Shown: positions 43,736 to 53,279 of the stretch, one piece after another | Numbering within the stretch: position 1 is the first letter of the stretch | Layout: each line of letters opens with the position of its first letter | Assembly: GCA_002319795.1 (NCBI GenBank) | Contig: DCFU01000038.1 | Coordinates: 13,394 to 77,393 of the forward strand | Source: Megamonas sp. UBA1796 | GTDB lineage: Bacteria; Bacillota; Negativicutes; Selenomonadales; Selenomonadaceae | Length of the DNA: 64,000 nt | Direction of reading: 5' to 3' | Made by a program: the position numbers and the translations under genes | The notes under the pieces: model-generated | Told to the model about the DNA's origin: nothing | Seen by the model: the letters and a program-made list of their open reading frames with translations, nothing else | Databases searched by the model: none

Positions 43736-45433
43736 TTGCTAATCAATGGTGCACAGGCAATCTTGGAAAGCCTGAAGAAGGAAAAGGTGGATATTGTCTT
43801 TGGCTATCCCGGAGGGGCGGTACTGACCTTATATGATGAACTTTATAAAATGAACTTTCCACATATACTAACACGGCATGAACAGGGAGCTGTGCATGCG
43901 GCAGATGGTTATGCGCGCGCTACAGGCAGGGTTGGGGTCTGCTTTGCAACATCGGGTCCTGGCGCTACGAATCTTGTGACAGGAATTGCAACAGCTAATA
44001 TGGATTCTATTCCGCTTGTATGTATTACAGGCCAGGTTGGCAATCCATATATAGGAAAAGATTCATTTCAGGAAGCGGATATTTGCGGCATTACCACACC
44101 GATAACAAAGCATAACTATCTTGTAAAGAATGTTGCAGATCTGCCCCGTGTGCTTAGAGAGGCCTTCTTTATTGCGCGCACGGGGCGTCCAGGACCGGTC
44201 GTTATTGATGTTGCAAAGGATGTTTTTGCGGCACAGCTCAATTACGACTATCCTAAGAAGGTACATTTGAATGGTTATTCTGGCGATTTCATAGGAAATG
44301 AGGGGGAGGTTTCTGCTGCTGCAGAGGCTTTGCAGCATGCGAAACGGCCGCTTTTTTTTGTGGGAGGAGGCATAAACTTATCAGATGAAACGGATGCTAT
44401 GTGTGCGTTGCTGGCATGCACCGGTATTCCGGTAGTGAGCACGCTCATGGGACTTGGCTGTGTACCATCAGCTGATGAAGGATTTTTGGGCATGGCAGGC
44501 ATGCATGGCTCGTATGCAGCGAATATGGCGATTATGGAATGTGACTTGCTGCTTGGTATAGGGGTACGTTTTGATGATCGTGTGACGGGACTTGTTGAAG
44601 AATTTGCACCGCGGGCGAAAATTGTGCATTTTGAAGTCGATGCCGCAGAAATAAATAAGAACATTCGCGTAGATTATCGTGTGCTCGGAGATCTTCGTTG
44701 GTCTCTGCCGCTTTTCCTGCAAAAGATTAAGGCTGTGACAAAAGATTATAAAGCAAGTTATTCTATGTGGCGGCAGTATGTCATAGAAATGAACCATGCA
44801 AAGCCGCTTTCTTATAAGAAGGATAATCACTGTATTATGCCGGAAGAGGTTATTGAGAAAGTAAGTGCGCTTATGGATGAAGACACAATTGTTGTGACGG
44901 ATGTAGGCCAGCATCAAATGTGGACGGCACAGTTTTATGGTTTCAAGAAGCCACGCCAGTTTGTGACATCCGGTGGGTTGGGTACCATGGGGTATGGGCT
45001 TCCGGCAGCTATTGGTGCGAAAATAGGCCGGTCAGATAAAAAAGTAGTACTGTTTACCGGGGATGGCAGTATTATGATGAATTGTCAGGAATTAGCTACG
45101 GCTGCAGATAATGACATTGATATCAAGATCGTTGTACTTCATAATCATGTACTGGGGATGGTGGCACAATGGCAGCGTATGTTCTATAAGAAGCATTATT
45201 CACAGTCTGTGCTGAACGGGCATACGGATTTGGTCAAGCTTGCCGAGGCTATGGGTGTTTCCGGATACCGTATAAATGAGCCGGCTGAACTCATGCCTGT
45301 TCTTAAAAAAGCACTTGTCCAACATGGACCCGTGCTCATTGATGTGATGGTACCGGACACGGAGGATGTACTGCCTATGGTACCGGGAGGAAAACGCCTG
45401 GATCAGATGGTGATGGGAGGGGATGAAGAATGA
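43736..45433 (+). CDS. ilvB: Acetolactate synthase large subunit
   Basis: 565 residues, TTG start with GAGGGGG 7 bases upstream. Thiamine-diphosphate enzyme making acetolactate or acetohydroxybutyrate for branched-chain amino acids. RHEQGAVHAADGYAR holds the catalytic Glu (about 47), GPGATNLVTG follows, and the ThDP-binding GDGSIMMNCQELATA lies near 440. FAD-binding centre is present. Regulatory subunit gene overlaps its end. Confidence 0.96.
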   Translation: MLINGAQAILESLKKEKVDIVFGYPGGAVLTLYDELYKMNFPHILTRHEQGAVHAADGYARATGRVGVCFATSGPGATNLVTGIATANMDSIPLVCITGQVGNPYIGKDSFQEADICGITTPITKHNYLVKNVADLPRVLREAFFIARTGRPGPVVIDVAKDVFAAQLNYDYPKKVHLNGYSGDFIGNEGEVSAAAEALQHAKRPLFFVGGGINLSDETDAMCALLACTGIPVVSTLMGLGCVPSADEGFLGMAGMHGSYAANMAIMECDLLLGIGVRFDDRVTGLVEEFAPRAKIVHFEVDAAEINKNIRVDYRVLGDLRWSLPLFLQKIKAVTKDYKASYSMWRQYVIEMNHAKPLSYKKDNHCIMPEEVIEKVSALMDEDTIVVTDVGQHQMWTAQFYGFKKPRQFVTSGGLGTMGYGLPAAIGAKIGRSDKKVVLFTGDGSIMMNCQELATAADNDIDIKIVVLHNHVLGMVAQWQRMFYKKHYSQSVLNGHTDLVKLAEAMGVSGYRINEPAELMPVLKKALVQHGPVLIDVMVPDTEDVLPMVPGGKRLDQMVMGGDEE

Positions 45434-45930
45434 AAAAATTTTTATTGGCTGTTTTGGTTGATAATAAGCCTGGTGTATTGACCCATGTGTCAGGACTTAT
45501 CAGCCGCAGGGCGTTCAATATTGAAAGCATCAATGCTGGTTATACAGAGGAAGCGGCGATAACACGCATTAATATTGTTGTTTCTGTCGAGAATGAGCAG
45601 GAGCTTGAACAAGTCGTGAACCAGTTGTCGAAGCTTATTGATGTCGTGAAGATTGTCAACCTTAGTAAGGTGGAATCCATTAAGCGTGAACTTGTGATGA
45701 TCAAGTTGCGTGCCAGCAAGGAAACACGTGCGGATATTATTAGTGTTGTGGATATATTTCGTGCTAAGATTGTTGATGTGAGTCAGGAAAATGTGGTGAT
45801 TGAGCTTACTGGCGAAGAGAAAAAAATCGATGCTATTTGTGAAGTGCTTTCTGAATATGAGATCATTGAGGTTGCGCGTACAGGTGCGATTGCACTTTCA
45901 CGCGGTCCGCTGCCGGTAAAAAAAATGTAG
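45430..45930 (+). CDS. ilvN: Acetolactate synthase small subunit
   Basis: 166 residues. An N-terminal ACT domain (VLVDNKPGVLTHVSGLISRR) binds valine for feedback control; the C-terminal domain completes the regulatory subunit. ATGA overlap with ilvB. The predicted transcript ends at a terminator just after the stop. Confidence 0.96.
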   Translation: MKKFLLAVLVDNKPGVLTHVSGLISRRAFNIESINAGYTEEAAITRINIVVSVENEQELEQVVNQLSKLIDVVKIVNLSKVESIKRELVMIKLRASKETRADIISVVDIFRAKIVDVSQENVVIELTGEEKKIDAICEVLSEYEIIEVARTGAIALSRGPLPVKKM

Positions 45931-45957
45931 AGTGAAGATACTCTATTGCTTTTTTTG
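45928..45957 (+). terminator. Terminator after ilvN
   Basis: TAGAGT (45928-45933) with ACTCTA (45940-45945), a T-rich tract follows. Short stem, so moderate strength. Confidence 0.6.
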
Positions 45958-45967
45958 TCTGAAAAGT

Positions 45968-45982
45968 TTATAATTAGTAATA
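45968..45982. promoter_or_regulatory. PerR-box-like site upstream of rubrerythrin
   Basis: TTATAATTAGTAATA matches the known PerR box TTATAATTATTATAA at 12 of 15 positions and lies 60 bases before rbr, where an oxidative-stress operator would make sense. AT-rich context weakens the case. Confidence 0.4.
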
Positions 45983-46043
45983 GATAATAGTTCTTGATAA
46001 TAAATTCGTTATTAATGGAATTTATGAAAAAGGAGAGATTAGT

Positions 46044-46577
46044 ATGGAGTTGAAGGGATCACAGACAGAGAAAAATTTATTGGCGGCTTTTGCCGGTGAG
46101 TCACAGGCACGAAATAAGTATACGTATTTTGCATCTAAGGCAAAAAAGGATGGGTATGTTCAGATTTCGGATATCTTTACGGAGACGGCCAATAATGAGA
46201 AAGAACATGCAAAAATCTGGTTTAAACTCGTAGCTGGTATCGGCGATACGGATGAAAATCTCAAAGAAGCTGCAGCGGGTGAGCATTATGAATGGACCTC
46301 TATGTATCCTGAATTTGCCAAGACGGCCAAGGAAGAGGGCTTCGATAAGATTGCAACGCTCTTTGAGGCCGTTGCCAAGATTGAAAAAGGACATGAGGAA
46401 AGATATAAGCTTCTTCTTTTAAATATTGAGCAGGATAAGGTTTTTAAGAAAAGTGAGAAAATTATCTGGCAATGCGTGAATTGCGGTTATGTATGCGAAA
46501 GCACGGTTGCACCAGCTGTCTGCCCGGTATGTGCGCATCCACAAGCGTATTTTCAGCAGGTTGTCCATAACTATTGA
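46044..46577 (+). CDS. rbr: Rubrerythrin
   Basis: 177 residues. N-terminal di-iron four-helix domain with the ExxxR/ExxH motifs (GESQARNKY, NNEKEHAKIW, AKIEKGHEERY) and a C-terminal rubredoxin-like centre (CVNCGYVC...CPVCAHP). Reduces hydrogen peroxide in anaerobes. AAAGGAGAG precedes the ATG; a PerR-like site lies upstream. Single-gene unit. Confidence 0.95.
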   Translation: MELKGSQTEKNLLAAFAGESQARNKYTYFASKAKKDGYVQISDIFTETANNEKEHAKIWFKLVAGIGDTDENLKEAAAGEHYEWTSMYPEFAKTAKEEGFDKIATLFEAVAKIEKGHEERYKLLLLNIEQDKVFKKSEKIIWQCVNCGYVCESTVAPAVCPVCAHPQAYFQQVVHNY

Positions 46578-46589
46578 AATTTTGCCTAA

Positions 46590-46628
46590 ACAAAGGATTC
46601 GGCGATGCCGGGTCCTTTGTTTTTTTTT
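46590..46628 (+). terminator. Terminator after rubrerythrin
   Basis: ACAAAGGA..CGGC pairs with GCCG..TCCTTTGT around 46590-46620 and is followed by a run of T. Confidence 0.85.
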
Positions 46629-46766
46629 GAACTATTTTACCAAATATGCGGTTTTATATTTATTGCTCTTTTGCAGGAAAACAATTATAATTTAAGATAT
46701 AGTCGCTAAAATATGTGTTTTTTTTGCGTATGATGGCTTGAAGCAAGAGTATAGAGGGTGAACGCG

Positions 46767-47216
46767 ATGAAAATAGATGTCATGACAGCCCAACGGTCGT
46801 CTGTGCAGATGATGGATCATGAATCCGGAGGACATGTGCAGTCGTCAAATACGGATTTTTCGGCGGAGCTTTCCAACCAACAGGGAAGTATGTCGAAGGA
46901 ACAGCTTGAGCAGCTTTTGAAAAAAATTGATGAACAGGGGGCACGTCTGACAAAGACGCCAACCTATGATGAACTCAAGGAATATCGTGATCTTGTAAAG
47001 ACTTTTGTAGGTGAGGCAGTGTCGCGGATGTATGCTTTGCATACGCAGGCGGGATGGGATCGTCTTGGCAGGCAAAAGGTCTATACGACTGTGCGTAAAA
47101 TTGATGAGAAGTTGGAGGGAATGGCTGAGAAAATCCGGTTGGGACAGGCGGATCAGCTCAGTATCATTGCAGGCCAGGATGCTATTCGCGGTATGCTGGT
47201 GGATTTATATATGTAA
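46767..47216 (+). CDS. yaaR: YaaR family protein (DUF327)
   Basis: 149 residues from ATG 46767 (GAGGG 8 bases upstream). Flexible N-terminus, then a helical domain from about residue 45 (TKTPTYDELKEYRDLVKTFVGEAV, typical YaaR). Function unknown. The order yaaR-holB-ricT is the same as in Bacillus near the replication origin. Stop and next start overlap (TAATG). Confidence 0.9.
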   Translation: MKIDVMTAQRSSVQMMDHESGGHVQSSNTDFSAELSNQQGSMSKEQLEQLLKKIDEQGARLTKTPTYDELKEYRDLVKTFVGEAVSRMYALHTQAGWDRLGRQKVYTTVRKIDEKLEGMAEKIRLGQADQLSIIAGQDAIRGMLVDLYM

Positions 47217-48214
47217 TGGATATTAGATGGGAAGATATTATCGGACATAAAAAAAATATAGAAAACTTGCAAACGTTGTTGAAAGAACAGCGTTTGCCGC
47301 ATGCGCTGCTTTTTTGCGGGCCGGATGGTGTGGGAAAGAGCAAGGTAGCCGTTGCCCTTGCGGCCACCCTGCTTTGTGGCTCAGAGCAGGCGCCTTGTGG
47401 GAGATGTGATTCTTGCCGTGCCCTTTTGACGGACACGCATCCGGATTTCTATCTGGTGGTTCCCGAAAGTGTGGGAAAGACTGCCAAAAGTATTCGGATT
47501 GAAAGAATCCGTGAGGTGCAGACGGAAATCGCGCGGGTTCCGATTCTTTCCAAACGGCGCGTGGTGCTCATCAACGATGCGGATAGGATGAACGAGGCAG
47601 CACAGAATTGCCTTTTGAAGACACTGGAAGAACCGACAGGGCAAGTAGTATTTATTCTTGTGGTAAATTCGCGGGGCGCGTTGCTTGAGACCGTTCAGTC
47701 CCGGTGCATGCCAATGAACTTTGGCACGTTGTTGCTGGATGAGATAAAAGATTTGCTCCTGCAGCATGGTGTAATGGAGAGTCAGGCTGCAGAGCTGGCG
47801 GCACTTTCTGATGGCAGCGTCGGCAGAGCTTTATTACTTCAGGAAAATGGCGGTATGACCCTCAGGGATGATGTGGTTTCTTTTTTGGAAAAGGCGGACT
47901 CCATGGAGATGGAGGATGTCTGGATACGGGGGAAAGATCTTGGGGCATTGTCCCGTGAGAAACTGACGGAATGGCTTATGTATCTGAATATGCTGTTGCG
48001 GGATATGCTTGTACTGTATAGCGGCGGTGAGAGGACGATACTTTATCATCAGGATGTATCTGCAAGATTGACAGAAATACTTACAGAGTTTCCGGTGGAG
48101 CGTATTTTTGCTGTTTTAGAGCTTGTAAGGGAAACACAGCGCCGGTTAGGGGCGAATGTGAATATCCGGCTCCTCATGGAGCGTTTTTTATTATGCATGA
48201 GAAATCAGAAATAA
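47216..48214 (+). CDS. holB: DNA polymerase III delta-prime subunit
   Basis: 332 residues. Clamp-loader subunit: Walker-A-like GPDGVGKSK (about 41), a zinc knuckle CGSEQAPCGRCDSC (about 60-73), INDADRMNEAAQNCLLKTLEEP and the arginine-finger region (QSRCMPM). Joins tau/gamma and delta to load the beta clamp. Overlaps yaaR, followed by ricT after 13 bases. Confidence 0.95.
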   Translation: MDIRWEDIIGHKKNIENLQTLLKEQRLPHALLFCGPDGVGKSKVAVALAATLLCGSEQAPCGRCDSCRALLTDTHPDFYLVVPESVGKTAKSIRIERIREVQTEIARVPILSKRRVVLINDADRMNEAAQNCLLKTLEEPTGQVVFILVVNSRGALLETVQSRCMPMNFGTLLLDEIKDLLLQHGVMESQAAELAALSDGSVGRALLLQENGGMTLRDDVVSFLEKADSMEMEDVWIRGKDLGALSREKLTEWLMYLNMLLRDMLVLYSGGERTILYHQDVSARLTEILTEFPVERIFAVLELVRETQRRLGANVNIRLLMERFLLCMRNQK

Positions 48215-48227
48215 GGGGGCCTATGGT

Positions 48228-49052
48228 TTGCAAAGAGTAGTAGGTGTACGCTTTAAAAAAGCGGGAAAAATATATTATTTTAGTCCGGGAAAACTGGAAA
48301 TAGTCCAGAATGACGAGGTCATTGTAGAAACGGCGCGTGGTGTGGAGTTTGGCGTAGCTGTCATCGGACCACGCGATGTAGAGGATTCGGACGTTGTACT
48401 GCCATTGAAAACTGTACAACGCAAGGCTACGAAGGCAGACTGTGTAAAGGTTAAGGAAAATGAAGCCAAGGAAAAGGAAGCTTTTCATATATGCGAAAAG
48501 AAAATAACCGTGCATCAGCTGCCGATGAAGCTTGTGGAAGTCGAATATACTTTCGATGTTAATAAGATAATATTTTATTTTACGGCCGATGGACGCATTG
48601 ACTTCAGGGAACTCGTCAAGGATTTGGCGGCGGTTTTCCGCACACGTATTGAACTGAGGCAGATTGGTGTGCGCGACGAGGCAAAGCTGGTAGGTGGTAT
48701 GGGATGCTGCGGCAGACCGCTTTGCTGTGCAACTTTTCTCGGAGATTTTGAGCCGGTATCTATACGTATGGCCAAGGAACAGAAACTTTCCTTAAATCCA
48801 ACGAAAATATCCGGTATCTGTGGACGTCTCATGTGCTGTTTAAAATATGAGAATGATTGCTACAGCGGGCAATGCCCACGCAAAAAAATACAGCCGCCCA
48901 AGCAGGGAAGCCGTGTAGTATCGGTTGATGGTGAGGGCAAGGTCATTTCACTCAATAACCAGCGCCGCACAGCAACGATTCTTTTGGATGACAGCAAGAC
49001 GATTGTGGCATCATGGGAGGATGTTATAGAGAAAGATGATGAGAACCATTGA
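48228..49052 (+). CDS. ricT: RicT-type PSP1-domain protein (YaaT)
   Basis: 274 residues, TTG start. The PSP1 domain has the conserved Cys set GMGCCGRPLCCATF and ISGICGRLMCCLKYE. In Bacillus RicT forms the Y-complex that binds 4Fe-4S clusters, helps RNase Y and mRNA maturation. Overlaps the following methyltransferase gene by 17 bases. Confidence 0.92.
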   Translation: MQRVVGVRFKKAGKIYYFSPGKLEIVQNDEVIVETARGVEFGVAVIGPRDVEDSDVVLPLKTVQRKATKADCVKVKENEAKEKEAFHICEKKITVHQLPMKLVEVEYTFDVNKIIFYFTADGRIDFRELVKDLAAVFRTRIELRQIGVRDEAKLVGGMGCCGRPLCCATFLGDFEPVSIRMAKEQKLSLNPTKISGICGRLMCCLKYENDCYSGQCPRKKIQPPKQGSRVVSVDGEGKVISLNNQRRTATILLDDSKTIVASWEDVIEKDDENH

Positions 49053-49776
49053 GCTGCAGGAAAATGAGAGAATAGATGATCTCATAACGAGCGGGCGGAA
49101 AATTATACAAAACGAACAGGAATTCTGTTTTTCGCTGGATGCGGTTCTGCTGGCACATTTTCCTAAGCTGTACCCTACGCAGCGTGTTTTGGATCTTGGG
49201 ACTGGTACAGGGGTGATTCCTCTTCTTATTGCGGATAAGGCAGCGCATATCGATGCGGTAGAACTTAATCCTGTTATGGCAGGAATCGCAGCCCGCAATG
49301 TGGTGTTGAACAAACTTGCGGAAAAGATTACAGTGAAGGAGGGGGACTATCGTCAGATACGGAGCCTTTACGCAGCAGAGTGCTTTGACCTGGTACTGGC
49401 GAATCCCCCTTATCGTCCGGTACACCATGGACAGGAAAATACGCTTGCAGGAGTTGCACGTGCACGTCATGAATTTACGGCAACGCTTGCCGATGTCATC
49501 CGTGCTGCACGTTATGCCCTGAAGTACCACGGCCGTTTCGCCATGGTGCATCTGCCAGAACGTTTGGGGGAAATCATGGTGGAAATGCACGCCAACCGTA
49601 TAGAAGCTAAACGGTTGCAGTTTGTTCAACCCAAGGCAGATAAGGAACCGAACATGCTGCTTATCGAAGGCATAGCGGGCGGTAATCCTGGCGGCCTCAA
49701 GGTTCTGCCGCCGCTTGTTGTGCATGAGCCGGATGGTGGGTATACACAGGATGTTTTGGAATATTATAAAGTATAA
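49036..49776 (+). CDS. tRNA1(Val) adenine N6-methyltransferase-like protein
   Basis: 246 residues. SAM-binding motif LDLGTGTGVIPLLIA (about 51) and catalytic NPPYRP (about 122), as in TrmN6/YfiC-type N6-adenine methyltransferases. In Bacillus the matching position is yabB. Two adjacent ATGs (49036, 49039) are possible starts. Starts inside ricT. Confidence 0.9.
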   Translation: MMRTIELQENERIDDLITSGRKIIQNEQEFCFSLDAVLLAHFPKLYPTQRVLDLGTGTGVIPLLIADKAAHIDAVELNPVMAGIAARNVVLNKLAEKITVKEGDYRQIRSLYAAECFDLVLANPPYRPVHHGQENTLAGVARARHEFTATLADVIRAARYALKYHGRFAMVHLPERLGEIMVEMHANRIEAKRLQFVQPKADKEPNMLLIEGIAGGNPGGLKVLPPLVVHEPDGGYTQDVLEYYKV

Positions 49777-49854
49777 GGATGTATGAGAGGAAAATATGCT
49801 GTAAATTCAGGTTTATGGCATGTCCACTATGGTTTACAGAAGGGGAATACGTCG

Positions 49855-50739
49855 ATGGATGGGATGACAAGTGAGAAGGATGGACCAGGCGTGCTTTACC
49901 TTTGTGGAACGCCTATTGGTAATCTCGAAGATATGACATATCGTGCGGTGCGGATTATGACAGAGGCCGGGCTCATAGCGGCAGAGGATACAAGGCATAC
50001 GAGGAAACTTCTGGCGCACTATGATATTCATACACCGCTCACCAGCTACCATGAGCACAATAAATATACCAAAGGGCCGGAGCTCATTGCCTACTTGCTG
50101 CGTGGAGGGACTCTCGTATGTGTGAGCGATGCTGGATTACCGGGTATTGCTGATCCGGGCAGTCATTTGGCACTGTTGGCTATTGAGGCGGGCATCCGTG
50201 TGATACCGCTGCCAGGCGCAAATGCGGCACTTTCGGCGCTGATTTGTTCGGGACTCGATACGACGGTGTTTACTTTTGTAGGATTTTTGCCCAAGACGGA
50301 GAAAAAACGCCGCGAAGTGCTTAAAGACGTACAAAAGCGTCGCGAAACGTTGTTATTTTATGAGGCCCCGCATCGTTTGAGGACATTGCTCAAAGAATTA
50401 TCGGCGACACTGGGAAGCACCCGCTGTGCCGTTGTAGCACGCGAGCTCACAAAAAAATTTGAGGAGTTTCGGCGCGGCACACTTGAAGAGCATCTCACAT
50501 ATTTTATGGATAACGAACCGCGTGGAGAGTTCGTGGTTGTTGTAGAGGGAACCACAGATGCAAAAGAGGAAACCGAGGGTCCGCAGCTTTTACCCGCAGA
50601 ACTTGTAAAAAGCCTTATGGCACAGGGAATAGAAAAAAAAGAAGCTATGCGTCAGACAGCCAGACAAATGGGGATAAGCCGGCGTGAGGTTTATCAATTA
50701 CTTCTCCTGACGGAGCAAAAAGAAGATGTGCTAAACTGA
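49855..50739 (+). CDS. rsmI: 16S rRNA 2'-O-ribose methyltransferase (C1402)
   Basis: 294 residues from ATG 49855, chosen for AGAAGGGG upstream and the family N-terminus; a longer frame starts at 49783. Tetrapyrrole-methylase fold: LYLCGTPIGNLEDMTYRA, AAEDTRHTRKLL, SDAGLPGIADPG and FLPKTEKKR. Methylates C1402 of 16S rRNA. A basic helix-turn C-terminus is normal for the family. Ends in a bidirectional terminator. Confidence 0.95.
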   Translation: MDGMTSEKDGPGVLYLCGTPIGNLEDMTYRAVRIMTEAGLIAAEDTRHTRKLLAHYDIHTPLTSYHEHNKYTKGPELIAYLLRGGTLVCVSDAGLPGIADPGSHLALLAIEAGIRVIPLPGANAALSALICSGLDTTVFTFVGFLPKTEKKRREVLKDVQKRRETLLFYEAPHRLRTLLKELSATLGSTRCAVVARELTKKFEEFRRGTLEEHLTYFMDNEPRGEFVVVVEGTTDAKEETEGPQLLPAELVKSLMAQGIEKKEAMRQTARQMGISRREVYQLLLLTEQKEDVLN

Positions 50740-50778
50740 AAATGGGATGCTGTTCATTTGGAACAGCATCCCATTTTT
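50739..50778. terminator. Bidirectional terminator between rsmI and abrB
   Basis: AAAATGGGATGCTGTTC (50739-50755) pairs perfectly with GAACAGCATCCCATTTT (50761-50777), 5-base loop, A and T runs outside. Confidence 0.92.
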
Positions 50779-51053
50779 CAATCCTCGGTTTTTTTTGTTT
50801 TTTTGATATCCTTTTTTAATTCCCTGAGGCATTTTTTACAGATATTTTTTCCTTTGAATAAGGTAACGTCATCTGCACTGCCGCAAAAAATACAGCTGTA
50901 GCTCGGTTCATATTTACGCAGGATGATACGATCCTCATCTGTGTAAATTTCCAAAGCATCTTTTTCAGCAATGTCCAGGACCCTGCGAAGTTCAATTGGA
51001 ATAACGACACGTCCGAGTTCGTCAACCTTTCTGACGATTCCGGTAGCTTTCAT
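50778..51053 (-). CDS. abrB: AbrB-family transition regulator with C-terminal zinc finger
   Basis: 91 residues. The N-terminal swapped-hairpin DNA-binding domain (IVRKVDELGRVVIPIELRRVLDI) is typical of AbrB/SpoVT. The tail has a CX2C...CX2C pattern (CIFCGSADDV, CKKCLREL), so likely a zinc site, then a Lys-rich end. In Bacillus abrB also lies between rsmI (yabC) and metS. AAGGAGG precedes the ATG. Confidence 0.93.
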   Translation of the reverse strand: MKATGIVRKVDELGRVVIPIELRRVLDIAEKDALEIYTDEDRIILRKYEPSYSCIFCGSADDVTLFKGKNICKKCLRELKKDIKKTKKTED

Positions 51054-51238
51054 AACGGCAACCTCCTTATTTCATTCGTATAAATAGTAAAAATATTTAC
51101 TATTCTTTGCTAAGCATACTATATTCTGCCATATTTTTCAATAAAAAATATAGGTATTATTTTCTAATTTAATAGGAATTTTGCCATGAATTTACCAGAA
51201 GGCTGAATATTTACAAATTTTGCAGAAAAAGAATTGAT

Positions 51239-51267
51239 TTTACGGATTTTTCCCTGCGTAGTATAAT
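51239..51267 (+). promoter_or_regulatory. metG promoter
   Basis: TTTACG (51239-51244), 17 bases, TATAAT (51262-51267); a second TATAAT follows at 51272-51277. Confidence 0.6.
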
Positions 51268-51281
51268 GTAGTATAATAAAA

Positions 51282-51324
51282 AAGACACTTTAAATATTGA
51301 AAATGTCTTGTGATATATAAGACA
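51282..51324 (+). promoter_or_regulatory. Alternative-hairpin leader of metG
   Basis: AAGACA (51282-51287), TGTCTT (51304-51309) and AAGACA (51319-51324) can pair only one way at a time. The third copy abuts the ribosome site (GAGGGGG, 51327-51332). The leader is too short for a T-box, and no T-box or SAM-box sequence is visible. Confidence 0.5.
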
Positions 51325-51341
51325 TGAGGGGGATTATTTTC

Positions 51342-53279
51342 GTGGATAAAAAATCATTCTACATAACGACGCCTATTTACTATCCGAGCGCCAAACTGCA
51401 TATCGGGCATGCATATTGTACGACAATAGCAGACTCTATAGCTCGTTTTAAAAGACTCGCAGGGTATGATGTGTTTTTCCTGACGGGCAGTGATGAGCAT
51501 GGGCAAAAAATTCAGCGTAAGGCAGAAGAAGAAGGGATTCAGCCAATCGAATATGTCGACCGTATTGTGGCAGGTTTTCAGAATTTGTGGAAACGGCTCA
51601 ATATTTCTAATGATGATTTCATACGCACGACACAGGAACGTCATCAGAAGGTCGTGCAGGAAATTTTTCGTCGCATTTATGCGAAAGGAGATATCTATAA
51701 AGGAGCTTATAAAGGGCTTTATTGCACACCCTGTGAAAGCTATTGGCTGGAGCGCCAGCTCGATGAGAATGGATGCTGTCCGGATTGCCATCGTCCGGTA
51801 GAGGAGGTTTCTGAGGAAGCATATTTCTTTAAGATTTCTAAGTATGCGGATCGCTTACTTCAATATATAGATGAGCATCCGGCGTTTATTCAGCCGGTAT
51901 CACGTCGAAATGAGATGATAAACTTTATCAAACAGGGGTTGGAGGATCTCTGCATTTCGCGTACCTCATTTGATTGGGGCATCCCTGTACCTATGGATAA
52001 GAAGCATGTTATTTATGTATGGTTTGATGCGCTTACAAATTATCTTACACCCATCGGTTATCTGGATAATCCTGCGATGTTCCAGAAGTTCTGGCCGGCG
52101 GATTTGCATCTCGTAGGAAAAGAAATTGTGCGGTTTCATACAATCATCTGGCCGATTATTCTTATGGCTCTCGACCTGCCACTGCCAAAGAAGGTTTATG
52201 GCCATGGCTGGCTAATCGTTGAAGGGGATAAAATGTCGAAGTCCAAGGGAAATGTAATTGATCCAATCGGACTTATTGATGAATTTGGTGCAGATGCAAT
52301 CCGCTATTTTCTTCTTAGGGAAATCAATCTTGGACAGGATGGAAACTTCTCTCGCGAGGCGCTCATCGGACGAATTAATTCAGATCTTGCCAATGACCTT
52401 GGCAATTTGCTGCACCGTACGCTCAATATGATTGGGAAGTTCCAGAACGGTATCGTTGAGAAGGCTGTAGGTACCAATGCTATCGACCAGTCACTCATAG
52501 CGGATGCGGAAAAGGCCGTAGCGGATTTTGAGACGGGCATGGATAACATGGAAATCAGTGCAACTATCCGCAATGTCTGGGCTTTTATCGGCAGGGCAAA
52601 TAAATATATCGATGAGAGTGCACCATGGGTACTGGCCAGGGATGCGGCAAAGAAACAGGAACTGGCGAATGTTATGTACAATCTCGTAGAGAGCCTGCGT
52701 ATTATTAGTGTGCTCATAGCACCGTTCATGCCGGAAACTGCCGAAAAAATATGGAAACAGCTTAACTTGCCACAGAAATTCGAAGCGGTCCGGCTATCGG
52801 ATATCAAACAGTGGGGGGTTACTCCGGCTAATATGCATATAGGTACACCGGAACAGCTCTTTCCGCGTATCGAAGTCGAGGATGATAAAAACATACAACA
52901 TGCTGTGAAACCAGCGAGAAAAACGGAAGTGAAACCGGCAGAAAAAGCTGCAGATAAAAAAAGCGAGATTACCATCGACGAGTTTGCCAAGCTCCAATTG
53001 CGCGTGGTGAGGGTACTGCATGCTGAATATGTACCGGATACGGAAAAACTGCTGAAACTTACGGTGGATCTTGGGGATGAAAGGCGTGAGATCGTGTCGG
53101 GAATAGCGCGGCATTATAAGCCGGAGGACCTCGTGGGCAAGAATGTTGTTATGGTTATCAATCTAAAGCCGGCGAGAATCCGTGGAATTGTTTCGCATGG
53201 TATGGTGTTGGCAGCTTCTAAGGGAGATGCACTGAAGGTGCTTAGTGTGGAGATGCCGATTGGAAGTATGGTGAAGTAG
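51342..53279 (+). CDS. metG: Methionine-tRNA ligase
   Basis: 645 residues from GTG 51342, chosen because GAGGGGG lies 9 bases upstream. Class I synthetase: HIGH motif in KLHIGHAYC (about 20), a zinc knuckle CTPC..CPDC (about 125-145), KMSKSKGN near 300, an anticodon helical domain and a C-terminal tRNA-binding (Trbp111-like) domain from about 540. Followed immediately by tatD. Confidence 0.96.
   Translation: MDKKSFYITTPIYYPSAKLHIGHAYCTTIADSIARFKRLAGYDVFFLTGSDEHGQKIQRKAEEEGIQPIEYVDRIVAGFQNLWKRLNISNDDFIRTTQERHQKVVQEIFRRIYAKGDIYKGAYKGLYCTPCESYWLERQLDENGCCPDCHRPVEEVSEEAYFFKISKYADRLLQYIDEHPAFIQPVSRRNEMINFIKQGLEDLCISRTSFDWGIPVPMDKKHVIYVWFDALTNYLTPIGYLDNPAMFQKFWPADLHLVGKEIVRFHTIIWPIILMALDLPLPKKVYGHGWLIVEGDKMSKSKGNVIDPIGLIDEFGADAIRYFLLREINLGQDGNFSREALIGRINSDLANDLGNLLHRTLNMIGKFQNGIVEKAVGTNAIDQSLIADAEKAVADFETGMDNMEISATIRNVWAFIGRANKYIDESAPWVLARDAAKKQELANVMYNLVESLRIISVLIAPFMPETAEKIWKQLNLPQKFEAVRLSDIKQWGVTPANMHIGTPEQLFPRIEVEDDKNIQHAVKPARKTEVKPAEKAADKKSEITIDEFAKLQLRVVRVLHAEYVPDTEKLLKLTVDLGDERREIVSGIARHYKPEDLVGKNVVMVINLKPARIRGIVSHGMVLAASKGDALKVLSVEMPIGSMVK

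Noticed and set aside
51245..51341. T-box leader of metG
   Set aside because: Leader under 80 bases and no T-box consensus.
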